A stretch of DNA of 38,740 nucleotides, taken from IMG/VR virus record IMGVR_UViG_3300025652_000191, positions 1 to 38,740 of that record, one strand, 5' to 3'. Source of the stretch: a virus. Under the pieces are notes generated by a model that ran no database searches, was not told where the DNA came from, and saw only the letters and a program-made list of their open reading frames with translations. Below, in pieces: positions 32,871-38,740 of the stretch (its first letter is position 1; each line of letters begins with the position of its first letter). Both the position numbers and the translations under genes were made by a program.

Positions 32871-34364
32871 ATGATTGAGAAGTTTAAAAATATATTTGAA
32901 GGATTGGACCGTGCGCATGGTGTCACTATTGTAGGTGAATCAAATGGTAATGGTACAAAGGTAAAAGGTAAATCCTTTGTTAAGAGAGAACCAGTCACAA
33001 ACGAATTATGGCAAAAACATTTAGACGGAGTAGATAGTCTAGGTGTCATACCAATTAACGATGACAACAAATGTAAGTGGGGATGTATTGATATAGATTC
33101 TTACGCAGGCTTTGATCATCAAAAACTTATAAACAAAATTAAACAATTTAAATTACCACTGATAGTATGTAGATCTAAATCAGGTGGTGCACACGTATTT
33201 TTATTTACAAAAGATTATGTGTCTGCAAGTTTGATGCAAGATAAACTTAATGAGATAAGATCTGTATTAGGTTATGGTGGATCAGAAGTATTTCCAAAAC
33301 AAAGAGAATTAAAATCAAAAGATGATACAGGAAACTTTCTTAACTTACCATACTTTAATTGTAGTAGCACAACAAGATATGCCTTTCTCGAGAATGGAGA
33401 AGCTGCTAGCATAGATGCTTTTTTTGAATTACAAGAAAGATATAAACAAGACGACATCAGCACAATAGAAGTTAAAAGACCAGAGACACCATACTCTGAT
33501 GGACCACCGTGTGTAGAACTAATGGTACAAAACAAAGTAGGAGAGGGTGGCAGAAACAATGCACTATTTCATTATGGTGTGTATGCAAAGTCTAAGTGGC
33601 CAGAAAATTGGAAAACAAAATTAATATTATTTAACGAATCAGCAATGGCACAACCATTGTCAGATATAGAAGTAAACATCATAACAAAACAACATGAGAA
33701 AAAAGATTGGGGTTACAAATGTAATGACCAGCCTATGTGTAGTTTGTGTGATAAAAAACTATGTAAGTCTAGAAAGTTTGGTATAGGACAAGAGATAACA
33801 TTTCCTAATCTTACAGATCTACAAGTCGTTGCATTAGAAGAACCATACTATTACATGAATGTAGATGGGGATAGATTGTATCTTGACTCTGCAAAACATT
33901 TAACAAACCAAAGTTTATTTCAAGAAGAGTGTGTAAAACAATTACGATTTAATCCTCCAACATTGAAAACAAATGATTGGAAAAAACTTACAAACATATT
34001 GTTAGAGAATGCAGAAGTAACAGAACCAGCAGAAGGTACAGGCACAAAAGATATATTACGTAATTATCTTGAAGACTATTGTGTAAATAGAATACAGAAA
34101 GATGACTTTGAAGATCTTAAAAACGGAGGTACATTTACCAAAGAAGGCTACCACCATTTTGTATTTGATAACTTCTTTCACAATTATTTATCTAGAAAAC
34201 ATTGGAAGGTGCCATACCAAAGAACATCACAGATGCTAAAAGACAATCTACATTGCACAACTAAACGTGTGGGTAGACATAAGCTATCTGTATTTGCTGT
34301 AGCTAGATTTGATAAACAAACAGAAACATACAAACCAAAACCATTTAAGAAAGATAATTACTAA
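32871..34364 (+). CDS. Archaeo-eukaryotic-type DNA primase with Cys cluster
   Basis: A 497-residue protein of the AEP primase superfamily, TOTE-like. WGCIDIDSYAGF holds the acidic pair D74/D76; VCRSKSGGAHVFLFTKD includes H108; SEVFPKQREL has E139; GNFLNLPYFN closes the domain (to about residue 165). A cluster C284-x5-C290-x2-C293-x4-C298 followed by RKFGIG may bind zinc or an iron-sulphur cluster. It makes primers for the polymerase encoded 1.7 kb downstream. The C-terminal 190 residues are mixed alpha/beta and may be a DNA-binding or winged-helix part. Its stop overlaps the helicase start by 1 nt. Confidence 0.8.
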   Translation: MIEKFKNIFEGLDRAHGVTIVGESNGNGTKVKGKSFVKREPVTNELWQKHLDGVDSLGVIPINDDNKCKWGCIDIDSYAGFDHQKLINKIKQFKLPLIVCRSKSGGAHVFLFTKDYVSASLMQDKLNEIRSVLGYGGSEVFPKQRELKSKDDTGNFLNLPYFNCSSTTRYAFLENGEAASIDAFFELQERYKQDDISTIEVKRPETPYSDGPPCVELMVQNKVGEGGRNNALFHYGVYAKSKWPENWKTKLILFNESAMAQPLSDIEVNIITKQHEKKDWGYKCNDQPMCSLCDKKLCKSRKFGIGQEITFPNLTDLQVVALEEPYYYMNVDGDRLYLDSAKHLTNQSLFQEECVKQLRFNPPTLKTNDWKKLTNILLENAEVTEPAEGTGTKDILRNYLEDYCVNRIQKDDFEDLKNGGTFTKEGYHHFVFDNFFHNYLSRKHWKVPYQRTSQMLKDNLHCTTKRVGRHKLSVFAVARFDKQTETYKPKPFKKDNY

Positions 34365-35848
34365 TGCGAACTATAATTTATGGACCACCAGGCACAGGTA
34401 AAACACATACTTTGTTAGGACATATAGAAAAATTTCTTGAGACAACAGACCCAGATAAGATTGGATATTTTACATTTAGTAAAAATGCTGCACAAGAAGG
34501 CAGAGAAAGAGCTGCATTAAAATTTAGATTATCTATGTTAGATGATCTACCATATTTTCAAACACTACACTCTTTTTGTTTTAATCAACTTGGATTAGCT
34601 AGAGATCAAGTGATGAAAGAAAAACATTACAAAGAATTAGGTGAGAAGATGGGACTAGAGATAGAAGGTACACAGCAAGACGAAGATCATGACAGTGTCT
34701 TCTATTCAAAAAATCCATACATACAATTAATAAACATAGCACGATCAAAAGAAATAGATCCTGTAAAATATTATCATCTTACAGATAATCAACAGGTATC
34801 ATTAAACAAATTAAAAATTATATCAGAAGAGTTAGAAAGATATAAATCAGAACATGGATTGATTGACTTTCCAGACATGATAGAAAAATTTTTAGCATCA
34901 GGTGAACCACCAAAGTTACGTGTAATGTTTGTTGATGAATCACAAGATTTAAGTTTGATACAATGGAAATTAGTAAGACGAATAGAAGAAGCAGCAACAG
35001 ATTCTTTTATTGCAGGAGATGATGACCAGGGTATTTACAAATGGAATGGTGCACATGTAAACACATTTATAAATTTAGAAGGCACAAGAAAAATATTAGA
35101 ACAATCACACAGAGTGCCACAAAAACCTTTTGCTCTTGCAAATAAAATTATTAACAGAGTTAGAAACAGAGTAGAAAAAAAATATTATCCAAAAAATACG
35201 ACAGGATCTGTCAATCGTTGTCAAAGTTTATATGATGTAGATTTTACCAAAGGTAAATGGTTAGTGCTAGCAACGGCAAACTATATGTTGGGAGACATAG
35301 GTGATGTGTTAGATGAGAAAGGATTATATTGGCAAAGAAGAAAAGCAACACCAAGAGTAAAAAACATATACGAAATTATACAGAAGTGGGATGAATTAAA
35401 AACAGGTGTACCTATGCACTTTAATGATTGTAAAAAAATATTTAACAAGATGAATAAAAACTGGGACAAGAAACTATTCAAAGCTATGGTCAAAGACCAG
35501 TTCTATGACATAGATACATTAAAAGATAAGTATGGATTACAAACAGAAGCAGACTGGCAAGAAGCATTAGATGAATTAGGAAATGAAGATATTAGAAAGA
35601 TATCAAAATTAATAAAAGCAGGAGAAGATTTATCTGGCACACCAAGGATAAGTATCTCTACAATACATGGGGTAAAAGGAAACGAAAGAGAGAATGTAGT
35701 AATTAATACAGAACTATCTGGAGCAGCTTACGATGAGTATCAAAAGAATCCAGATGATACACACAGATTGTTTTACGTTGCATGCACAAGAACAGAAAAC
35801 AATTTATTTATAATAGAACCACAAAGGAAAAAAGCATATGACATCTAA
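34364..35848 (+). CDS. SF1 (UvrD/PcrA-like) DNA helicase
   Basis: A 494-residue superfamily 1 helicase. GPPGTGKT (7-14) is Walker A; FTFSKNAAQEGRERA is motif Ia; VDESQD (190-195) is motif II; AGDDDQGIYKWNGA is motif III; LEQSHRVP is motif IV; SISTIHGVKGNERENVVI is motif V; and RLFYVACTRTENN is motif VI. It is shorter than UvrD (about 720 residues), as phage versions often are. It probably unwinds the replication fork. It overlaps the primase stop by 1 nt and the next gene by 11 nt. Confidence 0.88.
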   Translation: MRTIIYGPPGTGKTHTLLGHIEKFLETTDPDKIGYFTFSKNAAQEGRERAALKFRLSMLDDLPYFQTLHSFCFNQLGLARDQVMKEKHYKELGEKMGLEIEGTQQDEDHDSVFYSKNPYIQLINIARSKEIDPVKYYHLTDNQQVSLNKLKIISEELERYKSEHGLIDFPDMIEKFLASGEPPKLRVMFVDESQDLSLIQWKLVRRIEEAATDSFIAGDDDQGIYKWNGAHVNTFINLEGTRKILEQSHRVPQKPFALANKIINRVRNRVEKKYYPKNTTGSVNRCQSLYDVDFTKGKWLVLATANYMLGDIGDVLDEKGLYWQRRKATPRVKNIYEIIQKWDELKTGVPMHFNDCKKIFNKMNKNWDKKLFKAMVKDQFYDIDTLKDKYGLQTEADWQEALDELGNEDIRKISKLIKAGEDLSGTPRISISTIHGVKGNERENVVINTELSGAAYDEYQKNPDDTHRLFYVACTRTENNLFIIEPQRKKAYDI

Positions 35849-36077
35849 AGATTTATTTAAAGGTACAACATACAATTCACTAGAAGAGCAGGTAGGCGGG
35901 AAGCACTATCGCTCGATGAAAATTCAGCCCGCAGAGTTTATAAACGAAAACAAATTGCTTTTTGCAGAAGGTAATGCTATAAAATATATCTGTCGACATC
36001 AGTCGAAAGGGAAAGAACAAGATATAAAGAAGGCAATACATTATTTGGAAATGATACTAGAGAGGGACTACTCATGA
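35838..36077 (+). CDS. DUF3310 protein
   Basis: A 79-residue protein with the DUF3310 pattern: EQVGGKHYRSMKIQPAEFI at 17-35, EGNAIKYICRHQSKGKEQDI at about 43-62, and AIHYLEMILERD. The same domain lies in the C-terminal part of T7 gp1.7, a phage nucleotide kinase, so a role in nucleotide metabolism is possible but not shown for short proteins of this type. The stop overlaps the polymerase start by 4 nt, so the two are co-translated. Confidence 0.85.
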   Translation: MTSKDLFKGTTYNSLEEQVGGKHYRSMKIQPAEFINENKLLFAEGNAIKYICRHQSKGKEQDIKKAIHYLEMILERDYS

Positions 36078-37915
36078 AGCCAATATTTAAACCACAGACA
36101 GAGTGGCTACCACCACAAGATTTTCCTGATCTATCAAAATACGATGAGATCTCAATAGACTTAGAAACAAAAGATCCCGATCTTAAAACTATGGGCTCCG
36201 GATCTATAACTGGCCGAAGTAATATAGTTGGTATAGCTGTAGCTGTCCAAGATTGGAAAGGTTATTATCCTATTGCACACGAAGGTGGTGGCAACATGGA
36301 TAAGAACATGGTCCTAAAATGGTTTCAAGATGTCCTAAATACAGACGCTATTAAGATATTTCACAACGCTATGTATGACGTATGTTTTATACGTGCTGCA
36401 GGCCTTAAAATTAATGGCACTATCGTAGATACCATGATTGCTGGCTCTCTCGTGGACGAGAATCGCTTTAGATACGATTTAGGTAGTCTGGGTCGTGATT
36501 ACGTCGGAATAGGCAAAAATGAGGCTGTATTAAAGGAAACTGCAGACCTATGGGGTGTAGATCACAAAGCAGAGATGTATAAACTACCAGCCATGTACGT
36601 TGGTGAGTATGCTGAACAAGATGCAGATTTAACTCTAAAACTTTGGCAAGAAATGAAGAAACAAATGTATCACGAAGATGTAGAAGATATATTTAAACTA
36701 GAGACAGAACTTTTTCCTTGCCTCGTTGATATGCGTTTTTTAGGTGTTCGTGTAGATACTGAAGCAGCATATGGATTGAAGCAACAATTAATAGAAGAAG
36801 AAAAAGAATGCTTACACAAAGTAAAAAAAGAAACATTAGTAGATGTTCAAATATGGGCTGCACGTTCAATAGAGAAAGTCTTTCAAAAACTGAACCTACC
36901 ATATGACTTAACCGCAAAAACAAGTTCTCCATCATTTACTAAAAACTTTCTGCAGAATCATCCTCACCCAGTGGTGAAACAAATAGCTCGTGCTAGGGAA
37001 ATAAATAAATCTCATACTACATTTATTGATACCATATTAAAGCATCAACATAAAGGTAGAATACATGCAGAGATAAATCAGATTAGATCTGATAGTGGTG
37101 GTACTGTAACCGGTAGATTTAGTTATAACAATCCAAACTTACAGCAGATTCCTGCACGGAACAAGGAACTTGGACCACGGATCAGAAGTTTATTTATACC
37201 AGAAGAAGGTTGTACCTGGGGTTGTTTTGACTACTCACAACAAGAGCCACGTCTAGTTACACACTACGCAGCTCTCGATGGACTGTATGGCGTTGACGAA
37301 GTATTAGATTCATACAACGAAGGCGAAGCAGACTTTCACCAGATTGTATCAGATATGGCTAACATACCAAGATCACAAGCTAAGACAATTAATTTAGGTT
37401 TGTTTTATGGTATGGGTAAAAATAAATTACAAGCAGAGTTAGGTGTATCTAAAGAAGATGCGGAAGATTTGTTTAGAACTTATCATGACAAAGTACCATT
37501 TGTAAAAATGTTAATGGAAAGTGTAATGCGTAGAGCACAAGACAAAGGTAGAGTTAGAACTTTACTAGGTCGTAGATGTAGATTTAATTTGTGGGAGCCT
37601 AATCAGTTCGGGATACACAAAGCATTATCTCACGAAGATGCACTCGCGGAACACGGACCAGGGATCAAACGGGCGTTTACCTACAAAGCACTAAACAAAT
37701 TGATACAGGGATCAGCAGCTGACATGACAAAAAAGGCTATGGTTAATTTATACAAAGAGGGTATCATACCACATATACAAGTGCATGATGAACTTGATAT
37801 ATCAGTAAATAATAATGCAGATAAAATAAAAGAAATTATGGAGTCTGCTGTTGACTTAGAAGTACCTAACAAGGTAGATTATGAATCAGGCCCTAATTGG
37901 GGCCAAATAAAATGA
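36074..37915 (+). CDS. Family A DNA polymerase with 3'-5' exonuclease
   Basis: A 613-residue replicative polymerase. The exonuclease motifs are SIDLETKD (D29, E31), FHNAMYD (N98, D102) and YAEQD (Y179, D183). The polymerase motifs are GCFDYSQQEPR (D386), RSQAKTINLGLFYGMG (R433, K437, L441, Y445) and QVHDELD (H571, D572, E573). The residue equivalent to E. coli Pol I Phe762 is Leu441. There is no 5'-3' exonuclease domain, as in T7 and most phage enzymes. It overlaps the DUF3310 gene by ATGA. Confidence 0.93.
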   Translation: MKPIFKPQTEWLPPQDFPDLSKYDEISIDLETKDPDLKTMGSGSITGRSNIVGIAVAVQDWKGYYPIAHEGGGNMDKNMVLKWFQDVLNTDAIKIFHNAMYDVCFIRAAGLKINGTIVDTMIAGSLVDENRFRYDLGSLGRDYVGIGKNEAVLKETADLWGVDHKAEMYKLPAMYVGEYAEQDADLTLKLWQEMKKQMYHEDVEDIFKLETELFPCLVDMRFLGVRVDTEAAYGLKQQLIEEEKECLHKVKKETLVDVQIWAARSIEKVFQKLNLPYDLTAKTSSPSFTKNFLQNHPHPVVKQIARAREINKSHTTFIDTILKHQHKGRIHAEINQIRSDSGGTVTGRFSYNNPNLQQIPARNKELGPRIRSLFIPEEGCTWGCFDYSQQEPRLVTHYAALDGLYGVDEVLDSYNEGEADFHQIVSDMANIPRSQAKTINLGLFYGMGKNKLQAELGVSKEDAEDLFRTYHDKVPFVKMLMESVMRRAQDKGRVRTLLGRRCRFNLWEPNQFGIHKALSHEDALAEHGPGIKRAFTYKALNKLIQGSAADMTKKAMVNLYKEGIIPHIQVHDELDISVNNNADKIKEIMESAVDLEVPNKVDYESGPNWGQIK

Positions 37916-37921
37916 TAAATT

Positions 37922-38569
37922 ATGGCTTACTTAAATGCAAACATTCCTGTAGTATACGCACAAATAAAAAAGGAGTATTTATATGACTTACAAAAGCATC
38001 ATGGAGAAGTGTGTGACTGTGTTATCTTCGGTATTAGCAGTCTTACAGGTCGGAGCATCTTATTTCACGCTATTATGGAAAATGGCGCAATCTTTTATCG
38101 CCTCCCAATTAGCGCGTTTATTCAACGTGGTTTCGAAGCAAAAGACGTACCAGCCAGAAGACTTGATGAACTACAGCTTTGGAATTGTTTCTCTTATTAT
38201 CCTTCTGTGCATCGTTGGGATATTCTAGACGGACAAGCAGGAAAATACATAGGTAAAGATAAAAAGTGGCACCCTGGTAAATATTTATTTACCGTTGACT
38301 TTGCACATCCAGAGTCTAATATACTTGACACTGATCATTCAGAGATTCCGCACGAACATAAGTGCGCTCACATAATTGCATTAGACGATGGTAATTATGC
38401 AGCACAACCAAACAATAGATGTATATGGGACATACCTTCTTTCACAGTGAAAGATGATATACCTGATTGGAAAGTGCAAACATCTGAATGGAACGTTGAA
38501 GATAGTAGAGCATGGCGTACAGAGGATACGGACAAGTTCTTCTATGAAATTGAGGAAAAGAAAAAATGA
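37922..38569 (+). CDS. Conserved marine-phage protein of unknown function
   Basis: A 215-residue protein beginning MAYLNANIPVVYAQIKKEYL. Conserved-looking blocks are CVIFGISSLTGRSILFHAIM, ENGAIFYRLPISAFIQRGF and WNCFSYYPSVHRWDILDGQ, then KYIGKDKKWHPGKYLFTVDF, EHKCAHIIALDDGNYAAQPN and WDIPSFTVKDDIPDWKVQT. It is rich in Trp, Tyr, His and Cys, and several His/Asp residues could hold metal. I recall the family from cyanophages and SAR11 phages behind replication genes; the function is unknown. No Shine-Dalgarno sequence is seen. Confidence 0.65.
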   Translation: MAYLNANIPVVYAQIKKEYLYDLQKHHGEVCDCVIFGISSLTGRSILFHAIMENGAIFYRLPISAFIQRGFEAKDVPARRLDELQLWNCFSYYPSVHRWDILDGQAGKYIGKDKKWHPGKYLFTVDFAHPESNILDTDHSEIPHEHKCAHIIALDDGNYAAQPNNRCIWDIPSFTVKDDIPDWKVQTSEWNVEDSRAWRTEDTDKFFYEIEEKKK

Positions 38570-38740
38570 ATTTAGCAGATTTATTAAAAAAGAATTTTGT
38601 ATTAGTACCTGTAGTAGCTTCTGTGCTAGTCGGTACATTCACTGGCGTTCGTTATATTGTTAATCTAACAGACACAATCAATTCAAACCAGCAAGAAATT
38701 ATAAGTTTACAAAGAGATTTAAAAGTTGCTGAAGATAAAA
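38566..38740 (+). CDS. N-terminal part of a membrane-anchored coiled-coil protein, cut by the window edge
   Basis: The frame starts by ATGA overlap with the previous stop and runs out of the window after 58 codons. The N-terminus MNLADLLKKNFVLVPVVASV, followed by LVGTFTGVRYIVN, is a single membrane segment (about 11-33); the remainder (INSNQQEIISLQRDLKVAED) is coiled coil. The topology resembles spanin-like or holin-partner proteins. The C-terminus and true length are unknown. Confidence 0.6.
   Translation, partial: MNLADLLKKNFVLVPVVASVLVGTFTGVRYIVNLTDTINSNQQEIISLQRDLKVAEDK

Noticed and set aside
1-38740. tRNA genes, integrase, attachment sites, repressors and insertion sequences
   Set aside because: None could be recognised; every gap between genes is 161 bp or shorter and holds only promoters, hairpins or nothing visible.

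Overview
The window is a contiguous piece of an AT-rich, tightly packed, tailed double-stranded DNA phage genome. I infer a short-tailed (podovirus-like) marine phage of the kind found in SAR11/Pelagibacter virus isolates and marine virome contigs. The reasons are a P22-like tail nozzle and neck proteins with no tail tube or tape measure, Gly/Thr/Ser-rich fibres, ejection-type internal proteins carrying RADGG-like motifs, and a set of conserved marine-phage proteins of unknown function. The family and host assignment rests on recalled similarity, not on a search. Nearly every gene is on the + strand; only one is on the - strand. Most genes abut or overlap by 1-4 nt. No noncoding stretch exceeds about 160 bp. 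I saw no tRNA, integrase, repressor, RNA polymerase, terminase or portal gene.

Layout, left to right. At 1-4459 lies the head module: the tail end of a cut gene, a small basic protein, a short conserved protein, a GroES-like co-chaperonin, a scaffold-like protein, a decoration-like protein, the major capsid protein and two small overlapping genes. At 4460-9137, after a promoter and a structured leader, come small structural proteins, neck and tail adaptors and a repeat-rich tail protein. At 9149-15453 is a fibre block with one conventional fibre and three related genes that together encode five six-repeat kelch-like propellers. At 15511-18668 a predicted sigma70-type promoter drives a five-gene operon: a coiled-coil protein followed by four consecutive, divergent 2OG-Fe(II) oxygenase genes, all joined by 4-nt ATGA overlaps. 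At 18708-29000 are the tail nozzle protein, three small proteins and four internal or ejection proteins ending in one of 1315 residues. At 29000-29658 is a lysis cassette (membrane-anchored coiled-coil protein plus M15 peptidase).

At 29655-31085 a SNF2-type helicase lies on the - strand. It is convergent with the lysis genes and divergent from the replication operon, and two opposed promoters overlap in about 37 bp. The replication module (31129-37915) holds two conserved early proteins, an archaeo-eukaryotic (AEP) primase with a Cys cluster, an SF1 helicase, a DUF3310 protein and a family A DNA polymerase with exonuclease and a Leu at the position equivalent to E. coli Pol I Phe762. The window closes with a conserved marine-phage protein and the cut start of a membrane protein.

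Working together, the replication genes copy the genome. The capsid, scaffold and GroES-like genes build the head. The adaptor, nozzle and fibre genes build a short tail with propeller-type receptor-binding proteins, and the internal proteins probably form the ejection channel. The oxygenase operon is the most unusual part: four predicted Fe(II)/2-oxoglutarate dioxygenases sit as a block between fibre and tail genes, with no visible substrate gene. Terminase and portal are probably just outside the window; if the genome is circular or permuted, the right edge would lead through them back to the left edge.
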